Source: Lachnospiraceae bacterium
GTDB lineage: Bacteria; Bacillota; Clostridia; Lachnospirales; Lachnospiraceae
Direction: 5' to 3'
NCBI GenBank assembly: GCA_017395635.1
Contig: JAFQOE010000057.1
Location: forward strand, 1-64,000
Length of the DNA: 64,000 nucleotides
The notes under the pieces: generated by a model
What the model was told of the DNA's origin: nothing
Databases searched by the model: none
What the model saw: the letters and a program-made list of their open reading frames with translations, nothing else
In this document: positions 44,106 through 53,316 of the stretch, one piece after another
How positions within the stretch are numbered: position 1 is the first letter of the stretch
Layout: every line of letters begins with the position of its first letter
Made by a program: the position numbers and the translations under genes

Positions 44106-45338
44106 ATGGAGCATGTAGGGAAACAACAAACAATATATTTTCATATTGATGTGAACAACGCGTTCTTAAGCTGGGAAGCTCTTTTTCGTATGAGGGAACT
44201 AGGTGAAATACAGGATATTCGAGAATTAGATGCAATTGTTGGAGGGGATATCAGTAAACGGCGAGGAATTGTTCTTGCAAAATCTATGTCAGCTAAGAAG
44301 TATGGAATCAAGACGGGAGAACCGGTAGTTTCTGCCATGAGGAAATGTCCTACTTTGCAATCCTTTGAGCCACATATGTGGTATTACAAGGAGCAGTCGA
44401 GGGCGCTTATGGAATTGTTTCAGAAATATGCACCGGTGGTAGACCAATATTCGATTGATGAAGCATTTTTGGATATGTCAGGAACCTATACTTTATATGG
44501 TGAGCCGGTTGCATTTGCTCATAAGCTAAAGGACGAAATTCGGGAAACGTTAGGATTTACGGTGAATATTGGAATCTCTTCCAATCGTCTTCTTGCAAAG
44601 ATGGCAAGTGATTTTACCAAGCCGGATAAGGTGCATACGTTGTTTCCGGATGAGATACAAAAGAAAATGTGGCCGTTACCGGTGGAAGATTTGTTTTATG
44701 TTGGAAAATCTACCGCAAGCAGATTGCATGCATTAGGAATTCATACCATTGGGGATATTGCAAAGACGGATTTTCAAGTGATGCAATCTAATTTTAAGAG
44801 TCATGGGGTAGTTATATATAACTTTGCTAATGGAATTGATTTTACGTTAGAAGATAGGACGGAGGCAGTACAGAAAGGATATGGTAATTCCACCACGATT
44901 CCCTATGATATTAAGGATAGTGAAGATGCATATCATACTATTTTAGGGCTTTGTGAGTCAATATGTGTTCGTATGAGAAGAGATGAGGTACAGGCGTTGG
45001 TGCTTTCGGTAGAGTTGAAGGATAGTAATTTTGTGGTGAAACGACATCAGAGAACTTTATTGTCGCCTACCGATGTGACGGATGAATGTTACGGAATTGC
45101 CTGTGAGCTGTTTGATGAATTGTGGGATGGTTCGCCCATTCGGTTGATTGGTGTTTCGGCTAATAAGGTGACAGATGCTGGAATGAGACAGATGAATCTG
45201 TTTGATATGGATAGCCATGATAGGTTGAAGAATCTGGATCAGGCACTGGATTCCATAAGGGATAAGTATGGAAGTGGTGCAGTGAAGAGAGGTGGTTTTT
45301 TGACCTCAGATAAAAAGATAGATAAGTATGATAGATGA
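44106..45338 (+). CDS. dinB: DNA polymerase IV (Y-family)
   Basis: 410 residues from ATG 44106 (GAGG 6 bp upstream; an upstream ATG 44094 has no such site). Palm residues FHIDVNNAFLSWEA and YSIDEAFLDMSG hold the metal-binding acids. The helix-hairpin-helix lies near 190-215 and a little-finger domain follows. It copies past damaged bases. The C-terminus ends without a clear QL[SD]LF clamp motif, although QMNLFDMD near residue 365 could serve. Confidence 0.92.
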   Translation: MEHVGKQQTIYFHIDVNNAFLSWEALFRMRELGEIQDIRELDAIVGGDISKRRGIVLAKSMSAKKYGIKTGEPVVSAMRKCPTLQSFEPHMWYYKEQSRALMELFQKYAPVVDQYSIDEAFLDMSGTYTLYGEPVAFAHKLKDEIRETLGFTVNIGISSNRLLAKMASDFTKPDKVHTLFPDEIQKKMWPLPVEDLFYVGKSTASRLHALGIHTIGDIAKTDFQVMQSNFKSHGVVIYNFANGIDFTLEDRTEAVQKGYGNSTTIPYDIKDSEDAYHTILGLCESICVRMRRDEVQALVLSVELKDSNFVVKRHQRTLLSPTDVTDECYGIACELFDELWDGSPIRLIGVSANKVTDAGMRQMNLFDMDSHDRLKNLDQALDSIRDKYGSGAVKRGGFLTSDKKIDKYDR

Positions 45339-45340
45339 AT

Positions 45341-45373
45341 AAGAGCAGGGATTTAGATAAGTCCCTGCTCTTT
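45341..45373. terminator. Bidirectional terminator between dinB and the HD hydrolase gene
   Basis: AGAGCAGGGA and TCCCTGCTCT form a 10-bp stem around a ten-base loop. The last codons of the minus-strand gene lie inside it. Confidence 0.85.
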
Positions 45374-45799
45374 GTATTCTTGAAGTTTCATAATAATTAC
45401 TTTGTGGTATTTTTCATATTTTGCAAATCGTGCTTCATCTTTTGCAGTTGGAAATGGAATGCGGTCTCGATTCAAATTATCCTCTATGTCATAAAGTTTG
45501 ATCTGTGTTGCCAATGGATTGGTAAGTACTCTGTCGATGAAATGTCCATAGTCTTCGCCACGTTGTTTGGTGATACATTCTAATGCGGCAAGAATTTCTT
45601 CTGAAAATCCTTCCAGTCTTAACATCTCAATGGTAACGGGAGTATCTTCCACTACGTCATGAAGAATTCCAGTAATCATTTGTGTTTCATTGCTTCCGCG
45701 CATCATAACCCGCATAGGGTGAAGAATGTAAATTTTTCCGGCTTTATCCAATTGTCCTCTGTGGGATTCCACAGCAATTTCGATGGCTTTTTCTAACAT
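45353..45799 (-). CDS. Single-domain HD hydrolase, small alarmone hydrolase type
   Basis: 148 residues. ILHPMRVMM, the HD pair in ILHDVVEDTP and the later IKLYDIEDN keep the RelA/SpoT hydrolase pattern (H...HD...D). There is no synthetase or regulatory domain. The best guess is (p)ppGpp breakdown, as for Mesh1-like enzymes; nucleotide specificity cannot be read. Confidence 0.82.
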   Translation of the reverse strand: MLEKAIEIAVESHRGQLDKAGKIYILHPMRVMMRGSNETQMITGILHDVVEDTPVTIEMLRLEGFSEEILAALECITKQRGEDYGHFIDRVLTNPLATQIKLYDIEDNLNRDRIPFPTAKDEARFAKYEKYHKVIIMKLQEYKEQGLI

Positions 45800-45870
45800 A
45801 GCTGTCCTCTGTTGATAGTGAGAAATGGATTGAGTAAATCGAATTTGTCACTTGGGAATATGGTTTCATT

Positions 45871-45897
45871 GTAACTATGAAAGTACTGAATTGTTAC
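45871..45897. repeat. GTAACTATTCAG-family repeat, short form
   Basis: GTAACTATGAAAGTACTGAA then TTGTTAC. It lies in the gene-free gap 45800-46189, which also holds GCTCTTGA/TCAAGAGC arms (about 46068 and 46131) but no gene I can support. Confidence 0.65.
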
Positions 45898-46189
45898 GTT
45901 TCATTTATATATGGGTATCATACAATAATTTGATGGAATTCACAAGAGAAAAGATATTTATGATGTTGTGGTGTTGTGAGAATAGAAATGTCATAAAATC
46001 TTCAGAAATTTTCTATGCACAAAAACACAGAAAAAGAATATAATAGCCCTATATGAAGAAAATTCGCTCTTGAAATAATGCATAGCAATAAGAAAGCACG
46101 CGATGATATACTATAGACAGAAATGTCAATCAAGAGCTTTATATAAGAGAGGATATGTGTAGATGGGAAAATACACCAGATGTTAAGAT

Positions 46190-46981
46190 ATGAAACAGGA
46201 ATACCAAAGATTTTATAAAAGTACCAATGAAATAAGAAAGCAACAACAGGAAGTGCGAAATGCAAGGAGACGAAAACTTCGAACGAAACGGCTGATTGCA
46301 GTAGGGATTGTTATGATTTCATTGTTATTAGTGTTAGTCGGAGTTGTGTTTGCAATAAGCCATTTTTACCATCAGATGAGAGAGAGGGAGATGGCAACAA
46401 CTGAAGAAGTCATTCAGGTTCCACCGTTAGTAGGTGTGGCGGATATGTTTCCGGATTTACCGATTTCAGAGCAGTTTTTGACGGTTAATCCATATTCCAG
46501 ACCGGGACTTGCTTTGACGGATACGCCGCAATATATTGTGATTCATTATACGGCTAACCCGGGTTCTTCTGCGCAGAATAACCGAGATTATTTTGAAAAT
46601 TTGAAAGATACGCAGGAAACGTATGCAAGTGCACAGTTTGTGATTGGATTGGATGGTGAGATTATTCAATGTGTACCGTGCAATGAGATGGCGTATTGCT
46701 CCAATAGTCTGAATGAAGTCTGCATTTCTATTGAAATGTGTCATCCGGATGAGTGGGGGAATTTCAAAGATGCTACCTATAATAATTGTGTGTATTTGGT
46801 AGCGCAACTTATGAATTATTATCACATGGATATGGATCAGTTAATTCGTCACTATGATGTAACAGGTAAGAATTGTCCACGTTATTTTGTGGAGCATGAG
46901 GATAGATGGGAAGTCTTTAAAGGCTTTGTGGAAGAATATCGAGAGCGATATCAGAAGGATATGGAACTAGATTTTGAATAG
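46190..46981 (+). CDS. Membrane-anchored N-acetylmuramoyl-L-alanine amidase (Amidase_2)
   Basis: 263 residues. A basic, glutamine-rich start is followed by one membrane helix (about 37-60) and a PGRP/Amidase_2 domain (about 110-235). The zinc ligands are in VIHYTANPG, IRHYDVTGKNCPRYF and the Cys of that motif. SIEMCHPDEWG is typical. It would cleave wall peptides outside the cell. The ribosome-binding site is weak. A hairpin terminator follows. Confidence 0.88.
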   Translation: MKQEYQRFYKSTNEIRKQQQEVRNARRRKLRTKRLIAVGIVMISLLLVLVGVVFAISHFYHQMREREMATTEEVIQVPPLVGVADMFPDLPISEQFLTVNPYSRPGLALTDTPQYIVIHYTANPGSSAQNNRDYFENLKDTQETYASAQFVIGLDGEIIQCVPCNEMAYCSNSLNEVCISIEMCHPDEWGNFKDATYNNCVYLVAQLMNYYHMDMDQLIRHYDVTGKNCPRYFVEHEDRWEVFKGFVEEYRERYQKDMELDFE

Positions 46982-47003
46982 GGATTGGACGGATGAGGAA
47001 TTG

Positions 47004-47044
47004 AAAAAGAGGAATTTTGCAAGATTTTGCAAGATTCCTCTTTT
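47004..47044. terminator. Bidirectional terminator
   Basis: AAAAAGAGGAAT pairs with ATTCCTCTTTT around TTTGCAAGATTTTGCAAG, which is itself a direct repeat. Between the Amidase_2 gene and the minus-strand Ig-like gene. Confidence 0.8.
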
Positions 47045-47050
47045 GGTGCA

Positions 47051-47392
47051 TTATAATCTAAACTTTACCTGTAAAGGTTCTTTTAGTTTCTGACCGCCTC
47101 TGGATTTTACTCTGGTGGTAATATGTAAGAAATAATCTGTTTCTTTTGCGTATGGTTCTAAAGGTTCTAACTCGATTTCGTTGGTAATATCGTTATAAGT
47201 GAACTTAGTAGACATTCTTACGCCGGTTTCACTTTCTACATACAAATTCTCTGAATTGATAGTAGAAGGATCTAATGCAGTAGTAAAGCGACAACGCCAT
47301 ACAAACTTACCGGTTTTGAAACTTAGGTTCTGTCTTACTCTATTCTCATATCCCTTAGGGATGTCGTTGATTTCAATAAAATTTCTCGCCAT
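47051..47392 (-). CDS. Small Ig-like (Big_5/SbsA-type) protein
   Basis: 113 residues from ATG 47392 (GGGGAGG upstream). TALDPSTINSENLYVESETG, then YNDITNEIELEPLEPYAKET and YFLHITTRVKSRGG follow the SbsA Ig-like pattern (post-transition, final ...VKSxGGxxL). There is no signal peptide or membrane helix, which is unusual for such domains. Function unknown. Confidence 0.75.
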   Translation of the reverse strand: MARNFIEINDIPKGYENRVRQNLSFKTGKFVWRCRFTTALDPSTINSENLYVESETGVRMSTKFTYNDITNEIELEPLEPYAKETDYFLHITTRVKSRGGQKLKEPLQVKFRL

Positions 47393-47500
47393 GTATGCCT
47401 CCCCTTGCCGTAGTTTATAATATAATCGGCAACAAATCATAGTTTATTTACGTTATATATATCTAATAATTATAGCATAAGGAGACGGAATTGGCACTAT

Positions 47501-47605
47501 CTTTTTGTGTTAACAATGAGCCAAGTGGATTCATGTTTACATGAAAATCCATTTGGCGAATGTCCATCACTGAGCATGCTTTACATGCGATGTGTGGTGT
47601 TAACT
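47501..47605 (+). repeat. Structured repeat copy A3
   Basis: CTTTTTGTGTTAACAATGAG (47501-47520), stem CCAAGTGGATTCATG-TTTA-CATGAAAATCCATTTGG, CGAATGTCCATCACTGAGC, a second hairpin GCATG-CTTTA-CATGC, and GATGTGTGG. A hairpin ATCGAGTAGG.../...CCTACTCGAT (47608-47633) follows at once. No gene lies in 47393-47704. Confidence 0.75.
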
Positions 47606-47704
47606 ACATCGAGTAGGAGTCAGCCTACTCGATTGCGTAGTAGTGGAAGAAGGGGGGAATTAAAAATACTTGAACGTATCAAAAAATTGGAATCCCAATA
47701 AACT

Positions 47705-47741
47705 AAGCAAGCGGAAGTGTAAAACTTCCGCTTGTTTGCTT
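47705..47741. terminator. Terminator downstream of iorB
   Basis: AAGCAAGCGGAAGT-GTAAA-ACTTCCGCTTGTTTGCTT. On the minus strand it lies 20 bp after the iorB stop. Confidence 0.75.
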
Positions 47742-47761
47742 ATGTTATGTAATGAATAGTT

Positions 47762-48334
47762 TTATTTCTCGTATCCAACTAAGAAAGCTTTCTGGTTGAT
47801 TTCTACTGTCTTAGGTGGGACAGTGTTTGCGATAACCTCTAACCAAGCTTCCTTTGAGAAGTCCATATGCTGAGCAGCAACACCGAGAACAATGTTGTTA
47901 AATACGCGTGAGTTGCCAAGCTTCAATGCTTCGCCTGCAGCGTCTACCGAGTATACCTTGTAAGACTTACTCAAATCTTCGATAATGTTGTCCGGATACT
48001 TAGCAGCACCGGTTACAACGGTGATTGGATCGATTCGCTGGTCATTCACTACCAAAGCTCCATCCGGTTTCAGGAAGTGAGCATAGCGAAGTGCTTCCAA
48101 ACGCTCAAATGCAATCAGTACATCTGCCTGACCGGCTTCTACAATCGGTTCTTCTACCTTTTCGCCGTATCTTACAAATGTTACAACGGAACCACCACGC
48201 TGAGCCATTCCGTGAACCTCTGATAATTTTACATCATATCCGGCAGTAAGGATAATACCACCAAGAATTCTACTGGTGAGCAATGTTCCCTGACCACCAA
48301 CACCAACGATCATAATATTCTTTGTTTCAGCCAT
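47762..48334 (-). CDS. iorB: Indolepyruvate:ferredoxin oxidoreductase, beta subunit
   Basis: 190 residues. VGVGGQGTLLTSRILGGI and VHGMAQRGGSVVTFVRYG are the gamma-domain signatures of 2-oxoacid:ferredoxin oxidoreductases. With iorA it converts aryl pyruvates to aryl-acetyl-CoA and reduces ferredoxin. Its ATG shares one base with the iorA stop (TAATG), so translation is coupled. Confidence 0.92.
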   Translation of the reverse strand: MAETKNIMIVGVGGQGTLLTSRILGGIILTAGYDVKLSEVHGMAQRGGSVVTFVRYGEKVEEPIVEAGQADVLIAFERLEALRYAHFLKPDGALVVNDQRIDPITVVTGAAKYPDNIIEDLSKSYKVYSVDAAGEALKLGNSRVFNNIVLGVAAQHMDFSKEAWLEVIANTVPPKTVEINQKAFLVGYEK

Positions 48335-50106
48335 TATTTTGCCACCTCCTCAATTGCATCAAATGGACAAAGGTTCTTACATAAACCACATCCATTACAC
48401 ATAGTAGCATCAATGCTAATGGTTCCATCTTCGTTCTTTGTAAGAGCAGGACAACCTGGCTTCAAGCACATGCCACATTTCTTACATTTCTCCGGAACAG
48501 GAACACATTTGTTAGGGAAGTGAACTTCCTTAAGCAATGCACAAGGAGACTTGGTAATGATAACGGAAAGTTCGTCTCTTGCAACTTCTTCTTTAATAAC
48601 CTTTTCAAGTTCTTTGATATCAAATGCATTTACTTCCTGTACATGCTGAATACCCATGGATTTACAAAGTCCCATGATATTAATAGCAGGAACAACTTTA
48701 CCCATCAATGTCTTACCGGTAGCAGCATTGTCCTGATGTCCGGTCATACCTGTGATAGAGTTATCGAGAATGATAACCGTTCCGGTAGCCTGATTGTAAA
48801 CCATGTTCATCAAAGAGTTCACACCGGTATGCATAAATGTCGAATCGCCGATAACAGCAACCCAATCTTTCACATAGTCTTTACCTTTTGCCATTTCCAT
48901 TCCGTGTAAAGAAGAAATGGAAGCACCCATGCAGATAGTAGTATCTACTACATTAAGAGGAGCAAGAGCACCTAATGTGTAACATCCGATATCTCCGGCA
49001 GCATGAATCTTTAACTTATTTAATACTGTGTACACGCTTCTGTGTGGACAACCAGGACAAAGGATTGGTGGTCTTGCAGGAGCTTCGGCAGGGGTATTAA
49101 TTTGTAAATCCTGCTTTAAGACAACCTTACGAATCATATTAGCACTGTATTCGCCTTGAACGGTAAATGCGTCCTTACCAATACACTTGATTCCCCAAGC
49201 ACGAACCTGTTCTTCAATAACTGGCTCTAACTCTTCGAAGATGTATAAAGTATCAACCTTAGAAGCAAAATCTTCGATTAATTTCTTTGGAAGTGGATGT
49301 ACCATACCAAGTTTCAATACAGAAGCATTTGGACAAGCTTCTTTTACATATGTATAAGGAATACCGCTGGTGATGAAACCGATCTTGGTGTCGTTCATTT
49401 CTACCTTGTTAAGTGGCATATCCTTTGCAAAACCTTCTTTTGAAACTACCAAAGTATTGGCATCTTCTGCCATACGGTTCATTCTATCCTCTACTACAAG
49501 GTGACGTTTGATTGCCATACCTGGCATCATAACGTGTTTTGCAATGTTTTTCTCGTACACTTTATCTTCCGGTACAACACGGTCTTCTAAAACAACAACA
49601 CCCTGTGAGTGTGCGAGACGTGTAGTAGTACGAAGTACGATTGGTGTATCGTACTCCTCAGAAAGCTCGAATGCAAGCTTCATGTAATCTTTAGCTTCCT
49701 GTGAATCAGAAGGCTCTAATACAGGAACCTGAGCTGCACGGCAAATCTGACGTGTATCCTGTTCGTTTTGTGAACTGTACATACCCGGATCATCTGCAAC
49801 TACGGTAACCAAACCACCAGTTGCTCCGATGTAGGCAACCGTATACATTGGGTCTGCTGCTACGTTGAATCCAACGTGCTTCATAGAAGCCATGGCACGC
49901 ACACCACTGATAGAAGCACCGATAGCAACTTCCATGGCAACTTTTTCGTTTGGTGCCCATTCGCAGTAAATTTCAGGGTACTTTACTAAATTTTCGCTAA
50001 TCTCGGTACTTGGTGTTCCCGGGTAGGCAGATGATACTTTTACGCCTGCTTCGTATGCACCACGGGCAATCGCCTCGTTACCGAGCATAATTTTCTTCTC
50101 TGACAT
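48334..50106 (-). CDS. iorA: Indolepyruvate:ferredoxin oxidoreductase, alpha subunit
   Basis: 590 residues from ATG 50106 (AAGGAGG upstream; an earlier in-frame ATG lacks one). The N-terminal domain has GNEAIARGAYEAGVKVSSAY and the TPP-binding core GCPHRSVYTVLNKL, GDIGCYTLG and GDSTFMHTG. The C-terminus carries two [4Fe-4S] motifs (CKKCGMCLKPGCP, CNGCGLCKNLCP). Involved in aromatic amino acid breakdown or its reverse in anaerobes. Confidence 0.93.
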   Translation of the reverse strand: MSEKKIMLGNEAIARGAYEAGVKVSSAYPGTPSTEISENLVKYPEIYCEWAPNEKVAMEVAIGASISGVRAMASMKHVGFNVAADPMYTVAYIGATGGLVTVVADDPGMYSSQNEQDTRQICRAAQVPVLEPSDSQEAKDYMKLAFELSEEYDTPIVLRTTTRLAHSQGVVVLEDRVVPEDKVYEKNIAKHVMMPGMAIKRHLVVEDRMNRMAEDANTLVVSKEGFAKDMPLNKVEMNDTKIGFITSGIPYTYVKEACPNASVLKLGMVHPLPKKLIEDFASKVDTLYIFEELEPVIEEQVRAWGIKCIGKDAFTVQGEYSANMIRKVVLKQDLQINTPAEAPARPPILCPGCPHRSVYTVLNKLKIHAAGDIGCYTLGALAPLNVVDTTICMGASISSLHGMEMAKGKDYVKDWVAVIGDSTFMHTGVNSLMNMVYNQATGTVIILDNSITGMTGHQDNAATGKTLMGKVVPAINIMGLCKSMGIQHVQEVNAFDIKELEKVIKEEVARDELSVIITKSPCALLKEVHFPNKCVPVPEKCKKCGMCLKPGCPALTKNEDGTISIDATMCNGCGLCKNLCPFDAIEEVAK

Positions 50107-50404
50107 GAGATTCCTCCTTGTAATCAAAATATTTGTCCACCTTCATAAGCCTCGCTTGCTCGTTGGACAACTGCTTAACGCACATTATATCACATTATAA
50201 CGGAATTGGGAGGATTTGTCATCAAGTAAAATGGCAGACGGATAACGGATGTCAAAAAGCAGAAATTTAATTGGATAAAATGCCGAAAATTGTAAGAATT
50301 TGGGTGGATTGAGAGGGTTCTGGTTGATTTACATTCATAATAGGAATATAATGAAAGGTACGTAGAATGAAAGTGGATAAGGGTACGAAAGAAGGGATTT
50401 ACTT
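50107..50404. other. Intergenic region without gene
   Basis: 298 bp between divergent iorA and the EAL gene. Holds a hairpin TTGTCCA (50133-50139) / TGGACAA (50164-50170) with an inner CGCTTGCTCG. No open frame stands out. Promoters for both neighbours are expected but not clear. Confidence 0.4.
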
Positions 50405-52327
50405 ATGGATTTTATTATTCATTATGATATAGCAGCACTTGTATTAACGTTAACGATTATCATGCATTATTTTCTGCAGGATCGAATTTATACAAGGTCA
50501 TCGATGATGTTCAAGCTATTGCTTTGGATACATTTGATTGCGTGTGTTTTGGATTTGGGAACAGCACTTATGATTAATCATGCAGGAGTTGTTTCAAATG
50601 GCATACAGTATGTGCTTAATGGTCTTTATTGTATTACTGTGTATGGAACAGCACCTGTGTATCTTGGATATTTAATTGACGTAACGAAAGGCATCAATGA
50701 TAGGTGGAAACTTGGAGATTTTGTGAAGGTTTGGGGTCTGTTTGTGGTGGAAGTTTTATTCATTGTAACAACACCATTTACACATTTGCTTTTCTACTTT
50801 GACGAGAATCGTGATTATTTTCATGGACCGGGATTTGATTTGCTCCAGATAATCAGTATGGCATATTTTCTCATGGCGCTTGCTCATGCGATAAGAAATC
50901 GCGCGGCGTTGAAAAAGGTACAGTTGATTACGGTGCAGATATATACTGCTATGAGTATTGTGGCGGCATGTATAGAGATGTTGTCGAATGATGTGCTGGT
51001 TACACAATTTGTTACATCTTTAACGATTTTACTCATTTATTTCTCAATGGAGAATCCGGAAGATTATTCTGATAAGAGGCTTGGTATTTTCAATCGTGAT
51101 GCCTTTTTATTAAGCTTGAACGGAATTATGAACAGGAAAAATGGATTTCGAATTATGGGTGTCACAATAAAAGGTTTGCAATATCTGAATGATACCATTG
51201 GTGTAGATAATCATAATCTTTTGTTGAAAGAAATAGCGGAATATTTTTGTCATATCGGTGGAGTGAAGAATGTGTTCCGTATGTCTAATTCCAGATTTGC
51301 AATTATCTATGACAATAAAGATTTTGCAGAAGAGTGTTTGGTTGACACAATACGGAACCGCTTTGATAAGCCATTTCATCTTCAAGGAATGGATATATCG
51401 TTAGAAGCAGCGATGGCGGTGTTGTGTTATCCGGAAGACGTACAAACGATCGAGAATGTAGTTGATATGTTGGATTATGCTATGAATGAGGCTACTTTCA
51501 GTGAAAATAATGAGATTGTAAGAGCTAACGAAGAGTTGCTTAAGAAGAAACGTAGAGAAGGTGAAGTTCTCCGAACGATGAAGAATTCTTTGCGTGAGGG
51601 CACTTTTGAGGTATTCTATCAACCGATTTATTCAGTGGAGAAAAAGCGGTATACAGCAGCAGAAGCACTTATTCGTATGCCGAAAACGGAGATTGGATTT
51701 ATTGGTCCGGATGAATTTATTCCGATTGCAGAACGTAATGGAATGATTTTGGAAATAGGTGAGTTTGTGTTCCGTACGGTATGTCAATTTATGGTACAAG
51801 AGCAGATTTGGGAAAAGGGTATAGAAAATATCCATGTTAACCTATCAGTGGTACAATGCATGCAAGAGCGATTGGCACAGAATTTCTTAGATATTATGAA
51901 TGGATATGAATTGCCATGTAATCGTATTCATCTGGAAGTGACAGAAACTGCGGCGGTGATTTCTAGTGAATGTTTAAGTAGCAATATGAATCAACTTGTA
52001 GAGCAGGGGGTTCGTTTTGCGTTAGATGATTATGGTACGGGATTTTCCAATGCAACGAGTTTGATTCAGTATCCTTATAACACAATCAAGATTGATAAAG
52101 GTGTGGTATGGGCTGCAATGGAGAATGAGAATGCAATGAAGGTGTTAACACATTCTGTGGCTATGATTAAGTCGTTGAAGATGGATATCGTGGCAGAAGG
52201 TGTGGAAACACAAGAGCAGGCAGAAGAGTTAAGTAACATGGGATGTGATTACTTCCAGGGTTATTACTATTCGAAGCCAGTGAATGCAGAGGAGTTCTTA
52301 GCTTTGTTGGAACAAAACTGTGCGTGA
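50405..52327 (+). CDS. Membrane EAL-domain cyclic-di-GMP phosphodiesterase with degenerate GGDEF
   Basis: 640 residues. Seven or so membrane helices occupy residues 1-215. A GGDEF-like domain (about 215-370) has SNSRF in place of GGDEF, so no cyclase activity is expected. The EAL domain (about 398-635) keeps EALIRMP, NLSVVQ, EVTETA, LDDYGTGFSN, IKIDKG, AEGVET and QGYYYSKP, so it should hydrolyse c-di-GMP. It is followed by a hairpin terminator. Confidence 0.88.
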   Translation: MDFIIHYDIAALVLTLTIIMHYFLQDRIYTRSSMMFKLLLWIHLIACVLDLGTALMINHAGVVSNGIQYVLNGLYCITVYGTAPVYLGYLIDVTKGINDRWKLGDFVKVWGLFVVEVLFIVTTPFTHLLFYFDENRDYFHGPGFDLLQIISMAYFLMALAHAIRNRAALKKVQLITVQIYTAMSIVAACIEMLSNDVLVTQFVTSLTILLIYFSMENPEDYSDKRLGIFNRDAFLLSLNGIMNRKNGFRIMGVTIKGLQYLNDTIGVDNHNLLLKEIAEYFCHIGGVKNVFRMSNSRFAIIYDNKDFAEECLVDTIRNRFDKPFHLQGMDISLEAAMAVLCYPEDVQTIENVVDMLDYAMNEATFSENNEIVRANEELLKKKRREGEVLRTMKNSLREGTFEVFYQPIYSVEKKRYTAAEALIRMPKTEIGFIGPDEFIPIAERNGMILEIGEFVFRTVCQFMVQEQIWEKGIENIHVNLSVVQCMQERLAQNFLDIMNGYELPCNRIHLEVTETAAVISSECLSSNMNQLVEQGVRFALDDYGTGFSNATSLIQYPYNTIKIDKGVVWAAMENENAMKVLTHSVAMIKSLKMDIVAEGVETQEQAEELSNMGCDYFQGYYYSKPVNAEEFLALLEQNCA

Positions 52328-52384
52328 TGAAATTAGAATATGTTGGGATGGTGAGAAACTTGATTTCGAACTATCTGGTTATGT

Positions 52385-52418
52385 AATCGAGTAGGCATTT
52401 GCCTGCTCGATTATTTTC
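52385..52418 (+). terminator. Terminator of the EAL gene
   Basis: AATCGAGTAGGC-ATTT-GCCTGCTCGATT followed by ATTTTCTTT. The arm ATCGAGTAGG also occurs in a hairpin at 47608-47633. Confidence 0.75.
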
Positions 52419-52629
52419 TTTGATATAGAAAAAACAATACACAAACAATACATCATTGATATATAAATGATATATTGCTAATTTATGATAATAACGCAGT
52501 CAGCAAGGCTGACGTGTGACTCATAGTGAAAAGGATTAATTTTCGCAGGTTGGCCAATAAAATGAGTGTTGAAGAAAAGTAATGATTTCGTAATGTGAAG
52601 TCATAAAACAACAAAGTAGGAGGAGAAAT
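52419..52629. other. Leader region before the two-component system
   Basis: 211 bp, AT-rich, with a perfect hairpin GTCAGC-AAG-GCTGAC (52499-52513) and a palindromic stretch ATCATT...ATGAT near 52455-52477. No gene seen. The response-regulator promoter is probably here. Confidence 0.35.
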
Positions 52630-53298
52630 ATGTATCAGGTACTGTTAGTGGAAGACGATGCACAAATTCGTGAAGTAATAACAGAATATTTTAATGGAAA
52701 GGAAGAAATTCAGATTTCAATTGCAAGGGATGGTGAAGAAGGACTTGACTTTGTATATGAAACAGAGTATGACCTGATTTTGTTAGATATTATGATGCCT
52801 GGTCTGGATGGATTTCAGTTGTGCAGAGAGATTCGAAAAAACAGCATTGTACCGATTATTTTCCTTACGGCAAGAGGTCGAGAGGAGGATGTGTTATATG
52901 GTTACGATTTAGGTTGTGATGACTATATTGTGAAACCATTTTCTCTTGCAGAGCTTTATGCCAAGGTGAAGGCATTGTTAAACCGTTCAAAAGGATTGGT
53001 GGGAACAAGGCTTTTGCAATGCGGAAAAATTTGTGTAAATCCTGCTACTTTGACAGTAACAGTAGAAGGAAATGAAGTCATATTGCCTCCAAAGGAATAT
53101 AGCATTTTGAAGTACTTATTAGAACATAAGGGAGTATTGGTGGAAAGAGAAACCTTGTTAACCCGTATTTGGGGATATGATTATGAAGGAAATGAGAGAG
53201 TAGTGGATAATCGTATCAAGAATCTCCGCAAAGAGTTGGGTGATGCAGGAAAGCAGATTCGAACTATCATTACAAAAGGATATCGGATGGAGGAGTAG
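52630..53298 (+). CDS. OmpR-family response regulator
   Basis: 222 residues. The receiver domain has acidic pair EDD, phosphorylation site Asp53 (LILLDIMMPG), Thr in LTARG and Lys in VKPFS. A winged-helix DNA-binding domain follows (PPKEYSILKYLLEHKGVLVERETLLTRIWG). Paired with the kinase 18 bp downstream. AGTAGGAGGAG precedes the start. Confidence 0.93.
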   Translation: MYQVLLVEDDAQIREVITEYFNGKEEIQISIARDGEEGLDFVYETEYDLILLDIMMPGLDGFQLCREIRKNSIVPIIFLTARGREEDVLYGYDLGCDDYIVKPFSLAELYAKVKALLNRSKGLVGTRLLQCGKICVNPATLTVTVEGNEVILPPKEYSILKYLLEHKGVLVERETLLTRIWGYDYEGNERVVDNRIKNLRKELGDAGKQIRTIITKGYRMEE

Positions 53299-53316
53299 AG
53301 GAAAGGAAGGATTTGG

